Counted from the stretch's first letter, positions 1-11,210 are shown. The stretch: 64,000 nucleotides of DNA from Aurantimonas sp. Leaf443 (GCF_001425575.1 NZ_LMRD01000006.1:383977-447976), one strand, 5' to 3'. Notes: generated by a model not told the origin, from the letters alone. Translations and numbers: made by a program.

Positions 1-357
1 CCCTTCCTCGGCACGCTCGGCGGCAAGATCGGCCTGACGGGCGGGACGAACACGGCCGGCAAGGGGACGGTGGACCGTTCGGAGAAGATCAATCTCTCGG
101 TCGCCGCGCAGGTCACGCAGGTCCTGCCGAACGGCAACCTCTTCATCTCGGGCCAGCAGGAGATCCGCGTCAACTACGAGGTGCGCGTCCTGTCCATCGC
201 CGGTGTCATCCGGCCGGGCGACATCCTGCCCGACAACACGATCCCCTACGACAAGATCGCCGAGGCGCGCATCTCCTACGGCGGGCGCGGGCGCCTGACC
301 GAGGTGCAGCAGCCCGGCTGGGGCCAGCAGGTGCTCGACGCGGCGATGCCCTACTGA
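1..357 (+). CDS. flgH: Flagellar L-ring protein FlgH, C-terminal part (5' end outside window)
   Basis: FlgH is the outer-membrane lipoprotein that forms the L ring, the bushing around the flagellar rod. The frame is open from base 1, so the gene begins upstream and only the last 118 residues are here. The visible part has the diagnostic FlgH block in which LPNGNLFISGQQEIRVN leads into a VIRP.DI..DNTI stretch and an ARISYGGRG region near the C-terminus. The signal peptide and lipobox are not in the window. About 200 bases separate it from fliL. The flgH-fliL-fliP order matches the flagellar operons of rhizobia, so co-transcription is likely. Confidence 0.95.
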   Translation, partial: PFLGTLGGKIGLTGGTNTAGKGTVDRSEKINLSVAAQVTQVLPNGNLFISGQQEIRVNYEVRVLSIAGVIRPGDILPDNTIPYDKIAEARISYGGRGRLTEVQQPGWGQQVLDAAMPY

Positions 358-558
358 CGCGGCACACCGGCAGGACCACGATGCGAGGCGGGGAGGGCGT
401 CCTTCCCGCCCCGCACGCCGTGGCGGCTCCGCTCCCCGCCGCGCGGTCGGCAAGCCTCGTGTCAGGTCGATCCCCTACATCCTGAGACCAGGCGGCCGCC
501 ATGATGGCGCCCGTCGCGCTGGGCGAGCCACGCCCGTCGTGCGAAGGATCTGGCAGAG

Positions 559-1116
559 ATGACCGACTTGAGCGGCAGCGATCTCGCCGCGGCGATGATC
601 GCCGAGGCGGCCGGGGGCGAGAAGAAGGCCTCCAAGTTCAGCCTGAAGAGCATCCTGCCCGTCGCCATCCTCACGGTGGTCGCCATCGCCGGCGGCACCG
701 GCGTGGGCATTCTCCTGTCCGGCAACAGGGCGGCCGCCCCCGAGGCGCCCGTCGCCCATGCCCCGGCCGAGGCCGAGGCGGTGGACGAGGCGCAGGCGGC
801 CGCCGCGCGCGCCTCGCAGGACGATCCCATCGTGCTCGTGCCGCTGAAGACGACCATGACCGAGATCGCCTCGCCGCCCAAGACGCGCGTGCGCCTCGAT
901 GCGTCGATCCTCATCCATTCCAAGGACGTCGAGGCGCCCGACGTGCTCGCCGCCGAGATCCAGGCCGACACGCTCGCCTTCCTGCGCACGATCGACCTCG
1001 TGCAGATCGAGGGCGCGCGCGGCCTCCTGCATCTTCGCGAGGACCTTCGCGAGCGCGCCAAGCTGCGCTCGCCGGCGGTCGTCGACTATCTCGTCCAGTC
1101 GCTGGTCGCCGAATGA
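559..1116 (+). CDS. fliL: Flagellar basal body-associated protein FliL
   Basis: FliL is a single-span inner-membrane protein that surrounds the stator and supports motor torque. The 185-residue product has a short cytoplasmic N-terminus with lysines at about 28-35, one membrane span at about 36-55, an Ala/Pro/Glu-rich linker, and a periplasmic domain that ends in the typical FliL pattern (DTLAFLRTIDLVQIEGARGL followed by an LREDL.ERA.L region). Its stop codon overlaps the fliP start in an ATGA arrangement, which points to translational coupling. The longer overlapping frame that begins near 501 is fliP extended upstream and not a separate gene. Confidence 0.95.
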   Translation: MTDLSGSDLAAAMIAEAAGGEKKASKFSLKSILPVAILTVVAIAGGTGVGILLSGNRAAAPEAPVAHAPAEAEAVDEAQAAAARASQDDPIVLVPLKTTMTEIASPPKTRVRLDASILIHSKDVEAPDVLAAEIQADTLAFLRTIDLVQIEGARGLLHLREDLRERAKLRSPAVVDYLVQSLVAE

Positions 1117-1895
1117 CGCGGGCCGGCCTTCTCGCGGCGCTTCTCCTCGCGGCGAGCCCGGCGCTCGCGCAGGACGGCGGTTCCATCGCGGATGCCGCGC
1201 GCGACCTGACCTCGCTCATCCCCGCGGGCGATGCCGCCGTTTCCGGGCGCATCGTGCAGCTCTTCGGCATCGTGACGGTGCTCTCGGTGGCGCCCGGCCT
1301 CCTGGTGATGGTCACCTCCTTCACCCGCATCGTCATCGCGCTCTCCATCATGCGCACGGGGCTCGGCCTGCAGTCGACGCCGGCCAATCTCATCCTCATC
1401 TCGCTGTCGCTGTTCATGACCTTCTTCGTCATGTCGCCGACCTTCGACCAGGCCTGGCGCGAGGGGCTGAAGCCGCTCATCGACAACCAGATCGCCGAGG
1501 AGGAGGCCTTCGAGCGCATCGTCGACCCGTTCCGCGACTTCATGCTGAGCCAGGTGCGCCCGCAGGACCTCGCTCTGTTCGGCGACATCTCCGCCGCCGA
1601 GAGCCGCTCGCGCGTCGAGCCGATCGAGCAGGGCGACGGCGAGGGCGAGATCACGGACCTGCGCATCATCGTGCCGGCCTTCATGATCTCCGAACTGCGC
1701 CGCGGCTTCGAGATCGGTTTCCTGATCGTTCTGCCCTTCCTCGTCATCGACCTCATTGTGGCGACGCTGACCATGTCGATGGGCATGATGATGCTGCCGC
1801 CGACCGTGATCTCGCTGCCGTTCAAGATCCTGTTCTTCGTCCTCATCGACGGCTGGAACATGCTCGTCGGCTCGCTCACGCGCTCGTTCTTCTAG
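1113..1895 (+). CDS. fliP: Flagellar type III export gate protein FliP
   Basis: FliP is a core subunit of the FliPQR export gate of the flagellar type III secretion system in the inner membrane. The 260-residue product starts with a cleavable signal sequence (AALLLAASPALAQ), as many FliP proteins do. It carries the conserved VTSFTRIVIALSIMRTGLG block at about 70-88, the FMTFFVMSPTFDQAW segment, and the C-terminal PAFMISELRRGFEIGF and MGMMMLPPTVISLPFKILFF blocks. I chose the ATG at 1113 because it gives the signal peptide and couples to the fliL stop. The frame is open upstream to 501, but that extension is not FliP-like. Confidence 0.97.
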   Translation: MTRAGLLAALLLAASPALAQDGGSIADAARDLTSLIPAGDAAVSGRIVQLFGIVTVLSVAPGLLVMVTSFTRIVIALSIMRTGLGLQSTPANLILISLSLFMTFFVMSPTFDQAWREGLKPLIDNQIAEEEAFERIVDPFRDFMLSQVRPQDLALFGDISAAESRSRVEPIEQGDGEGEITDLRIIVPAFMISELRRGFEIGFLIVLPFLVIDLIVATLTMSMGMMMLPPTVISLPFKILFFVLIDGWNMLVGSLTRSFF

Positions 1896-1958
1896 CGGGC
1901 GGATCGCGGCGCCACCTTCGAGCGTTGCCGTCTCATCCTCCTCGAGACGAGACACGCC

Positions 1959-2300
1959 ATGCCCCTTCGAACGACCCTCCTCGCGCTCTGCGCCGCCGCT
2001 TCCCTTCCGGCGGCCGCGCTCGCGCAGTCGAACCTCGACGCGCCGATCCCGAGCCGCGGCACGCTGGTGCGCAGCACCGATGCCGTGGCGCTGCCCGAGA
2101 CCGGCGCCAACAGCAACCTGCCGGGCGTCGGCTCCGGCGCGCGGGACGCGGACCGCACGATCTACGGGCCGGGCGGCCTTGCCAACGGCGTCGGCGCCAT
2201 CGGCAGCGGCCCGCCGTCCACCTCCTCGCACAATCCGGTGACGCTCGATCCCGGCAGCACGAACCCGCTCGGGCTGAGCTTCGACGGCGGCCGGTCCTGA
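1959..2300 (+). CDS. Small exported protein of unknown function
   Basis: I do not recognise this 113-residue protein. It has a clear type I signal peptide (positive residue at 4, hydrophobic core 6-16, cleavage probably after ALA at 22), and a mature part of about 90 residues rich in Gly, Ser, Asn and Pro with no cysteine. The composition suggests a disordered periplasmic or secreted protein. It lies 63 bases after fliP on the same strand and ahead of more small exported proteins, so it may be read with either group. A hairpin with a UUCG loop follows at 2320-2339. It lacks the TPSxGxVPGQ ending seen in three neighbours. Confidence 0.7.
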   Translation: MPLRTTLLALCAAASLPAAALAQSNLDAPIPSRGTLVRSTDAVALPETGANSNLPGVGSGARDADRTIYGPGGLANGVGAIGSGPPSTSSHNPVTLDPGSTNPLGLSFDGGRS

Positions 2301-2319
2301 GCCGTCCACGGACGGCGGG

Positions 2320-2339
2320 CGCGGCGCTTCGGCGCCGCG
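2320..2339 (+). terminator. Possible weak terminator hairpin
   Basis: An 8-bp GC-only stem (CGCGGCGC/GCGCCGCG) closes on a TTCG tetraloop 20 bases after the preceding stop. Only a short GTTCC follows, without a T run, so this may be a stabilising 3' hairpin or a weak terminator. Confidence 0.4.
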
Positions 2340-2466
2340 TTCCATCCGCGCCGCGCACTTTCTTGTGACGGTCCTCGCCCGGCAGACCCGCAACCATCAG
2401 GCAGACATGCCGTTGTTGAGGCAAGCCAATCGGCTCACACACCGAACGATACCGAGGAATTGCCCC

Positions 2467-2868
2467 ATGAAGATCCTGACCGCCGCCGCCGTTCTCGCCC
2501 TGATGGCCTCGCCGGCCCTCGCCCAGTCCTCGCCCGCTCAGGAAGCCGGCACGATGGCTCCCGCCAACGGCGCGGCCCCGATCGCCTCGACGGTCGACAA
2601 CAGCAATTCGCAGGCCCAGGCCACCGGCACCGTGCAGCAGAACGGCACGTCCGTGACGCAGACGCCGACCGATGCGGCCGCCAGCTCCGCCACTGGCACG
2701 ATGACGGGCACGGGCACGGACGCCATGTCCACCTCGTCCACGAAGATGCTGCCGGCCGGCACGCCCTCGACCGGCGCCTCGACGGCGCGCAGCGGCGAGG
2801 CCGGTGCCTCCAGCGACGAGGTCACGACACCCTCGGGTGGCGTGGTTCCCGGCCAGACACCGAACTGA
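2467..2868 (+). CDS. Secreted low-complexity protein with C-terminal TPSGGVVPGQTPN motif
   Basis: The function is unknown. I chose the ATG at 2467, which gives a 133-residue product with a clean signal peptide (MKILTAAAVLALMASPALA, cleavage after residue 19). The frame is open about 100 bases further upstream, but that part is not signal-like. The mature region is nearly all Ala, Thr, Ser, Gly, Gln and Asn without cysteine or predicted secondary-structure cores, so it is probably disordered. The last 13 residues, TPSGGVVPGQTPN, reappear with small changes at the C-termini of the products at 3866-4012 and 4399-4701. An intrinsic terminator follows at 2894-2920. Confidence 0.8.
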   Translation: MKILTAAAVLALMASPALAQSSPAQEAGTMAPANGAAPIASTVDNSNSQAQATGTVQQNGTSVTQTPTDAAASSATGTMTGTGTDAMSTSSTKMLPAGTPSTGASTARSGEAGASSDEVTTPSGGVVPGQTPN

Positions 2869-2893
2869 TCGGTCTCACCGGTCGCATGACGAA

Positions 2894-2920
2894 AGCGGTG
2901 CCCTCGGGCGCCGCTTTTTT
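2894..2920 (+). terminator. Intrinsic terminator
   Basis: A 9-bp stem (2894-2902 with 2907-2915, one G-T pair) closes on a CTCG loop and runs directly into six T residues. It lies 26 bases after the stop of the secreted protein gene and ends that transcript before the methyltransferase gene. Confidence 0.85.
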
Positions 2921-3017
2921 CGTTTGCGCGCCCCGTCCGCGCGGCTTTCGCGGGCCGGAGCCCGTGCTAGGGAGACGGAACGGAGCGCCTGGGGCGCGCG
3001 GGCGAAGGATGGGTGCG

Positions 3018-3869
3018 ATGGCGGGGATCGAGGACGAGGGCGGGGCCGAGGCGGCGGGCTTCGACGAGGACGCGCTGAGCATCGCCTATGCGCGGGCGCT
3101 CGCGGCGGAGAAGGCGGGGCGGCCCGACGAGGCGGCCGAGGCCTATCGCGAATGCCTCGCCATCGACCCGGACGACCATTGCGGCGCGCAGCTGCGGCTC
3201 GCGGCGATCGGGCAGGGCGAGGTGCCGGCCTCGGCGGGCGACGCCTATGTGGCCACGCTCTTCGACCAGCATGCGGACGATTTCGAGACCATTCTCGTCG
3301 ACCAGCTGCACTATGGCGTGCCGGATCTGCTGGCGGAAAAGCTCGCCGCGCTCGGCCTCGGGCCCTTCTCGCGGGTCCTGGATCTCGGCTGCGGCACGGG
3401 GCTCGCCGGCGAGGCGCTGCGCGAGGCGGTGACGGGCACGCTGATCGGCGTCGACCTCTCGGAGGGCATGATCGAGACGGCCTTCGACAAGGAGGTCTAC
3501 GACCATCTCTATATCGGCGAGGCCGTCGGCTTTCTCGAGGAGTTCGAGGAGGACGAGCCCTTCGACCTGATGGTGGCCGCCGACATGCTGCCCTATCTCG
3601 GCGCGCTCGACCCTCTTCTGGCGGGCGTGACGGCGCGGCTCGTGCCCGGCGGCCTCTTCGCCTTCTCCTCCGAGACGCTGCCGGAGGCTGAATTCGCGGG
3701 CGCCGGCTTCAAGGTGGGACGCGCGCACCGCTTCCACCACGCGCTGCCCTACGTGACCGAACGCCTCGCCACGCACGGGTTCGAACGCCTCTCGGCCGAC
3801 GAGATCGTGGTGCGCCTGCAGGAGAACGAGCCGGCGCCGGGCCATCTCGTCGTGGCGCGGCGCCGGTGA
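3018..3869 (+). CDS. TPR-containing class I SAM-dependent methyltransferase
   Basis: Predicted small-molecule or protein methyltransferase; the substrate is unknown. The N-terminal 60-70 residues look like one or two tetratricopeptide units (YARALAAEKAGRPDEAAEAY), followed by a Rossmann-fold methyltransferase domain with SAM motif [19 protein letters not shown] at about residues 118-135, the acidic loop GVDLSEGMI, and the post-I motif DLMVAADMLPYLG. This layout matches the COG4976-type TPR methyltransferases. ATG codons at 3009 and 3018 are both in frame; I prefer 3018 because AAGGATGGG lies at a good distance before it. The stop overlaps the start of the next small lipoprotein gene, so the two are probably coupled. 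Confidence 0.85.
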   Translation: MAGIEDEGGAEAAGFDEDALSIAYARALAAEKAGRPDEAAEAYRECLAIDPDDHCGAQLRLAAIGQGEVPASAGDAYVATLFDQHADDFETILVDQLHYGVPDLLAEKLAALGLGPFSRVLDLGCGTGLAGEALREAVTGTLIGVDLSEGMIETAFDKEVYDHLYIGEAVGFLEEFEEDEPFDLMVAADMLPYLGALDPLLAGVTARLVPGGLFAFSSETLPEAEFAGAGFKVGRAHRFHHALPYVTERLATHGFERLSADEIVVRLQENEPAPGHLVVARRR

Positions 3870-4012
3870 GGCGGTCGGCCCGAACCCTCGCGGCGCTGGC
3901 GGCCGTGGCGGCGCTTCTCGGCGGTTGCGCGGCCAACGAGGCCGGGCGCGAGCCGCCGGCGGGGTTCGAGACGCCCTCGGGCGGTCTGGTGCCCGGGCAG
4001 GTGCCGCGCTGA
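3866..4012 (+). CDS. 48-residue lipoprotein with C-terminal TPSGGLVPGQVPR motif
   Basis: A short gene, easily missed, starting at GTG and overlapping the last bases of the methyltransferase gene (GTGA). The product has two arginines, a hydrophobic core, and a lipobox L-G-G-C with the lipidated cysteine at residue 21, followed by only 27 residues. The mature part ends in TPSGGLVPGQVPR, nearly the same as the C-terminus of the secreted protein at 2467-2868. The function is unknown. The intact lipobox, the coupling to the upstream gene and the shared C-terminal motif argue that it is translated. The main doubt is the GTG start. Confidence 0.7.
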   Translation: MRRSARTLAALAAVAALLGGCAANEAGREPPAGFETPSGGLVPGQVPR

Positions 4013-4188
4013 GCGGGCTCGGCGGGGACGACCGGGCGCGGCGGAGCTCCCGAGCTGCGGCCGGCGGCGGCAGCAGGATCGCGGCCGGTGCTCGGGGCCT
4101 GGGGATGATGCGCCGGCGTCCTTGCCAGCGCGGGCCGCGTCTGCGAGGGCTCGGGGCCGACCAGGTGCTCAACGAAAGGCCGCGCCCC

Positions 4189-4305
4189 ATGAAGATCCTC
4201 GCTTCCCTCCTCCTCGCGACGCTGGCGCTTTCGGCCTGCACGCAGACGACCGATCGCGGCTGGCGCAAGCAGGCCGAGATGATGGACACCGCCGTTCCCC
4301 GCTGA
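4189..4305 (+). CDS. 38-residue entericidin-like small lipoprotein
   Basis: A very short lipoprotein gene. The signal peptide MKILASLLLATLALSAC has a standard lipobox (L-S-A-C, cysteine 17), which leaves a mature peptide of 22 residues, mostly polar. Size and layout resemble entericidin-type or other tiny rhizobial lipoproteins, but I see no diagnostic sequence. It sits between two small exported protein genes on the same strand. It ends in AVPR and lacks the TPSxGxVPGQ motif of its neighbours. Upstream bases 4013-4188 show no other gene. Confidence 0.65.
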   Translation: MKILASLLLATLALSACTQTTDRGWRKQAEMMDTAVPR

Positions 4306-4398
4306 TCCCGGCCGTCCGGCGCGCGGGAACTGCGGCGCGGCCCGACGGTTCTTCGAGGGACAGGCCGCGCCGCGGCGCGGCGCCTTCGGAGACATGCC

Positions 4399-4701
4399 AT
4401 GAGACGGACCGCCCTCGCGCTTCTCCTCCTCGCCGGCCTCGGCGCTTCGGCTCAGGCCGAGCCGCGTCAGGGCGAGGGCCCGGTGCGGCTCTCGCCGCGC
4501 GAGGCGGCGGCGGCCGAGCGCATCCGTCTGCGGGACGGCACGGTCGTCACGCGTGTCGGCGACGGCGGAATTCCCTGGCTCTTCGGGTTCGGCAGCGTCT
4601 ACGGCAAGGCCTCGGCGCGCGAAGTGGTGGACGGGCAGACCGATTCCATCCTGCGCTCGACGCCCTCGAACGGGCTCGTGCCGGGTCAGGACCCGAAATA
4701 G
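4399..4701 (+). CDS. Small exported protein with C-terminal TPSNGLVPGQDPK motif
   Basis: A 100-residue product of unknown function with a type I signal peptide (MRRTALALLLLAGLGASAQA, cleavage after residue 20). The mature part is charged, includes a DGTVVTRVGDGGIPWLF stretch and a Gly/Phe-rich turn, and ends in STPSNGLVPGQDPK. That ending matches the C-termini of the products at 2467-2868 and 3866-4012. The three together with the lipoprotein at 4189 form a local cluster of small envelope proteins, which suggests duplication or shared handling at the C-terminus (inference). Confidence 0.75.
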   Translation: MRRTALALLLLAGLGASAQAEPRQGEGPVRLSPREAAAAERIRLRDGTVVTRVGDGGIPWLFGFGSVYGKASAREVVDGQTDSILRSTPSNGLVPGQDPK

Positions 4702-5460
4702 ACGCCCGACGCCGATCGGCCGAGGCACGGGTCGAAGGCCCGCGCCCGCATGGCGCCGCTTCGAGCCGTCCGGCCGTCGGGGCCGCGCCTCGGATCCGGG
4801 CGCCAAGCGCGACCGGTCGGCCTTATCTCCCCGCCGACAGGGGCGCGCGCTCGCACCGCCGACGCGGCCGGGCGGGTTCGACGAGCCGCTCGGCGCCGGG
4901 GGCGACCATGAAGGAGCGGCCGACCCCCGGCGTTCCACGCGAATGCTGCGGGGCTTGCCCGCCGGGTGCCTGCCCGGCGGCTGACAGAACCTTCGACCGG
5001 GCGGCTTCCCCGGCCTCAAGCGGCGTGAGCCCGAAATTTGTCCCTGGCCACACGGCTTTCGGGGTTCCCTCGGGTTGGTCCGCGGCGAAGGCTTTTAATC
5101 GCCCCCGCCGGTCCTGCCTCGTCCCGCCCGGGCGGCGACCCCTCCGGAAGAGGCCCTCCACCCGGATCCGCCCGCCGGCCTCCGAACGATCCCGGCGATC
5201 GTCCGCGCTTGTGGCGTGAGCCGGCGGTGAGGGGAGTATGGGAGACGGGCGGAGGGGTGGGGATAAGTTTTGGAGTCAAACTACGTCGAGCATCAGCCGT
5301 AGTTATCTCGGACCATTCACTGAGCGTCCATGGCAGCTTACTATTGTAGAAAGCTCCCGCTGTGAAAGACCTTTTCTCATTTTTGGCCTTCACGTCTGTC
5401 CGATATACGCTGCTTCGTCTACACTCCACCGTATCCCACGACGCTTCATGAAGCTTTCAT
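4702..5460. other. 759-base stretch without a convincing gene
   Basis: The first 560 bases are GC-rich, with overlapping frames that have no gene-like codon pattern. They include one inverted repeat (CCGCCGGG at 4959-4966 with CCCGGCGG at 4973-4980) without a T run. From about 5265 the composition changes abruptly to AT-rich, which marks the left edge of the insert that holds the membrane protein at 5461-5946. I see no tRNA, insertion sequence or promoter that I would defend. Confidence 0.6.
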
Positions 5461-6085
5461 TTAAACCCGGAATTCGTCGCTATACTCCTTCAACGGCCTG
5501 TACAAAAAAACCGCCAAGCAGGATGAATAATAAAGCGCAGTAAAAATAAGTATACATAGAAGCGAAATTTTTCGATTCGAATCCACCGGATTCATGGAGA
5601 AATATATTATAAGAGATGTTGAGTAAATCATAATGGCGCTAATAAAGAAGTGATTTACGCCAAAATACCTGAATGACTTCATCACAAACAATTGCCAAGA
5701 CACAAATAGAGCGGATGATACTGCAAAATAAGCCGCGGAAGCCCACGCCGAGTAAATGAAAATACCAATGTATACGTTGAATAAGCTTGCGAGTGTCGGT
5801 AATTTGTATGTGGCATCATTGGCGTTCCAGCCAATATAGAGGATTGATGTGTAAAATAACACTGCAGATGGGATTGTGGCACTCGCGAAAATCCAGGCTG
5901 CGAAGGCACGCAATCCCACCCTCGATAGTAAAAGCAGCATAGTCACGTTAAGGCACCACCCGCTCCCGCAGACGCGAAAGAGTTTGCGCTCAAAAGAAAA
6001 TACCAGAAGTTGCGTCTTGGCGAAGTGTATTGGTTCGCGGTTCGTGAGGTTGATAACGCACGCTGACTAAGCTGGCCCGCGTAAA
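5265..6085. other. AT-rich insert (candidate horizontally acquired segment)
   Basis: Base composition drops sharply from the surrounding GC-rich DNA at about 5265 and returns at about 6085. Inside lies one intact membrane protein gene whose codons end in A or T far more often than those of its neighbours. The right edge falls inside the 3' part of an antitoxin-like gene. I found no integrase, transposase or clear terminal repeats, so the mode of entry is unknown. Confidence 0.6.
5461..5946 (-). CDS. Multi-pass membrane protein of unknown function in AT-rich insert
   Basis: The 161-residue product is strongly hydrophobic, with four likely membrane spans at about 10-35, 50-75, 88-110 and 125-148, few charged residues, and a short polar C-terminus. 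I recognise no family. The codon choice (many ATA, TTA, AAT and TCA) is unlike any other gene in the window, which supports transfer from a lower-GC source. It has no partner on the same strand except the truncated antitoxin-like gene upstream. Small four-span proteins of this kind occur as immunity or effector partners and as orphan island genes, but nothing here decides between these. Confidence 0.6.
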   Translation of the reverse strand: MTMLLLLSRVGLRAFAAWIFASATIPSAVLFYTSILYIGWNANDATYKLPTLASLFNVYIGIFIYSAWASAAYFAVSSALFVSWQLFVMKSFRYFGVNHFFISAIMIYSTSLIIYFSMNPVDSNRKISLLCILIFTALYYSSCLAVFLYRPLKEYSDEFRV

Positions 6086-6241
6086 ACTTTGAACCGCCTC
6101 ATCGGCAAGCCCAGCCAGCCGCCCCGACGTTGGGTCCGCCTGGATGCGGGCGTCGAGGGCAGCGAGCCTTGGACGGAAGGGTGCGAGTTCTTCCGGCGAC
6201 AAGGTGACGACGGCCGGTTCGATCCTGTCGAGGCGGGTCAT
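5990..6241 (-). pseudogene. Antitoxin-like gene, apparently truncated at the island edge
   Basis: From the ATG at 6241 (preceded by GGAG at a good distance) the product begins MTRLDRIEPAVVTLSPEELA and continues with a short helix and then GRLAGLADEAV. This resembles the small addiction-module antitoxins that read LSPEEL...F.A.W..QIE.D...GRL..LA.EAL and end soon after in a basic tail. Here the conserved middle part is shortened and the natural tail is replaced by about 30 residues encoded by AT-rich island DNA. A one-base shift near 6085 would give a stop after about 9 residues, close to the family end point. No toxin gene lies beside it. I read it as a remnant; the family call is from memory of the pattern. 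Confidence 0.5.
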
Positions 6242-6307
6242 CGGGAGGCTCCGTGCGAGCGTTCGAATGAGTGCGTCGTGGATCATGACCCCGACGCATC
6301 GGTTGTT

Positions 6308-9349
<3,042 letters not shown>

Positions 9350-9496
9350 CGGCGGAATATGGGCCGCGCGCCCGCCCGAAGGAAGGGGGCGCCGCGTCGC
9401 GGCGGGCAACGGGGGCCCCGTTCAGCTTTCGTTGAACTTGGTTGCGATAGGGTGGAGGCGTCCGCTCGAATGTCGCGGATGTCCGGGGGCGATCCG

Positions 9497-10843
9497 ATGG
9501 CGTCGCGTATCAAGGGATCACCGCTCGTCCTGACGCTCGCCGCTGCGTGTCTGGCGGTGGCGAGCCCCGTTTCGCCCTCCGGGGCGCAGTCGGCGAAGCT
9601 CGTCTGGGGCGGGCCGGTGCCGCAGGCCGGCACGGGATACGTGCCGAGCGCGCCGCGCCGCGGAGAGGCGCGCGAGGCCGCGCCCTTCGGTGCCGGGCCC
9701 GTGCCGCCGGCCGAGATCCCCGCCGTCGCCGAAGAGCCCGTCGCCCTACAGCCGCTGCCGCCGGCCCGCCGGGTCGCGCGCCCGCCGGCCTCGGCCGAAC
9801 TGGAGCCCGCGACGGCCGCGCGCGCCGACGAGGCGAGCGAGCGCAGCCTCTACGAGGACCTGATGGGCGCGAGCCTGCCGCCGGCCGAGGCCGGCGCGAC
9901 GGAGGTGGACGAGGAAGCGGCACCGGACGGTTCGGCGCTGGGCGAGCGCCCGGACGCGGACGGGCCGGGGCGGCTCTACGATGTCGGGCCGCAGGCGAGC
10001 CTCGGCGAGGAGGCCACGGCGGCTCTGTCCGAGCCGGAGCCCATCCTCGAGCCGGACGTCGCGATCGCCCCGGAGCCTGCCGTAAGTGCCGCGCCGCGCG
10101 TGCCGGGCCGGGCACCGGCGGGCCTGCGGCCGGTCGCGCGCGTCGGCACGCCCGAGGGCCGCGCGGCGCCGCGCCGCAGCGAGCCGGCCGTGCCGCGCGT
10201 CGCCTCGCTGGAGCCCGTCGTGCCGCTCGGGCGCGTCGATCCCGGCCTGCCCGGCGGGCGCGGCGCACTGGAGGACGAGACGCCCGGCGGCTACGTGCCG
10301 CTGCCGCGCGCCGAGGCGATGTGCCGGGCGGCCCTGCGCCGGCAGGGCGTGCGCTTCACCGAGGTGGCACCGATCCGGCGCGGCCGGGCCTGCGGCATTC
10401 CCCATCCGATCCGGGTGACCTCGGTGGCGGGCAATGTGGCGATGCTGCCGGCGGCGACGCTGAACTGCGCGGCCGCCGCGCGCATTTCCGACTGGGTGCA
10501 GGACGAGGTGAAACCGGCGGCGCGCTGGAAACTGTGGAAGACGCCCCGCGCCGTCCTGAACGCCTCCTCCTACCGCTGCTCGACCATCGCGGGCTCGCGC
10601 ACCGTGAGCGAGCACGCCACCGGCAACGCGCTCGACGTGCGCGGCTTCGTCTTCACCGACGGCAGCGTGTTCGACGTGGAGAAGAAGGGCTTCTTCTCCT
10701 TCCGCGAGAAGGGCTTCCAGCAGACCATCCGCCGCTCGGCCTGCGAGAATTTCGGCACGGTGCTCGGCCCCGGCTACAACTACGCCCATCGCGACCACCT
10801 GCATCTCGACGCCAAGAACCGGCGCCGGGTCGTGTGCAAGTGA
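9497..10843 (+). CDS. Extensin-like C-terminal domain protein (M15-type fold), exported
   Basis: An exported envelope protein of 448 residues. A signal peptide (about 1-33) is followed by about 230 residues of Ala/Pro/Glu-rich linker. The C-terminal extensin-like domain (PF06904 type) starts near 270 with AMCRAALRRQGVRFTEVAPI. Likely metal and catalytic residues lie in SEHATGNALDV and in YAHRDHLHLD, as in the LAS/M15 peptidoglycan peptidase fold, and several conserved cysteines are present. Peptidoglycan hydrolysis or binding is an inference from that fold. I chose ATG 9497 because a GGGGG stretch lies at a good distance before it; ATGs at 9470 and 9479 are in frame. The open frame that continues upstream through uvrB is antisense and not real. 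Confidence 0.85.
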   Translation: MASRIKGSPLVLTLAAACLAVASPVSPSGAQSAKLVWGGPVPQAGTGYVPSAPRRGEAREAAPFGAGPVPPAEIPAVAEEPVALQPLPPARRVARPPASAELEPATAARADEASERSLYEDLMGASLPPAEAGATEVDEEAAPDGSALGERPDADGPGRLYDVGPQASLGEEATAALSEPEPILEPDVAIAPEPAVSAAPRVPGRAPAGLRPVARVGTPEGRAAPRRSEPAVPRVASLEPVVPLGRVDPGLPGGRGALEDETPGGYVPLPRAEAMCRAALRRQGVRFTEVAPIRRGRACGIPHPIRVTSVAGNVAMLPAATLNCAAAARISDWVQDEVKPAARWKLWKTPRAVLNASSYRCSTIAGSRTVSEHATGNALDVRGFVFTDGSVFDVEKKGFFSFREKGFQQTIRRSACENFGTVLGPGYNYAHRDHLHLDAKNRRRVVCK

Positions 10844-11210
10844 ACGGGGGCATCGGTCCTGAGCCGACCAGCCCCGCCGGGTTTTCGGTATCACGATCTG
10901 GCACGGAGCCGATCACGAGCGGCGGGGCGGAACTGACGTGTCGCTCGACAAAAGGCCTGTCTGCGTCCTGGATCACGGGGAAAAGCGTGGGATGCATTGA
11001 TCGGCATGCTTCGAGCCTTGCGGTCACTTAGATCGTATTCTAGTAGCCCTAAAAACCAAACATTCCGTTGTTTTAGAGCAATTCAAAAAAACGCCTTTTT
11101 AATCTCACATGACAAGTCTTTAATATTATGACGAAATGACATCTGTTCGTATTTCAGCAAGAGCATAAATGGCCTCACAGTCATTACAGCTTGACCGCGC
11201 GCGCTCGGCG
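10844..11210. other. Intergenic region, partly AT-rich, no gene seen
   Basis: The first 180 bases are GC-rich. From about 11030 the sequence becomes strongly AT-rich and stays so through the OLD-type nuclease gene. A short pairing (AAAAAAACG with a following CTTTTT) near 11083-11100 is too weak to call a terminator. The composition break probably marks one end of an acquired segment. Confidence 0.5.

Noticed and set aside
4702-5264. Overlapping GC-rich frames in both strands as possible genes
   Set aside because: They show no start signals, family likeness or codon bias; several overlap each other in different frames.
5560-5600. GATTCGAATCC sequence resembling a tRNA T-loop at the AT-rich insert
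   Set aside because: No cloverleaf can be folded around it, and it lies inside the membrane protein gene.
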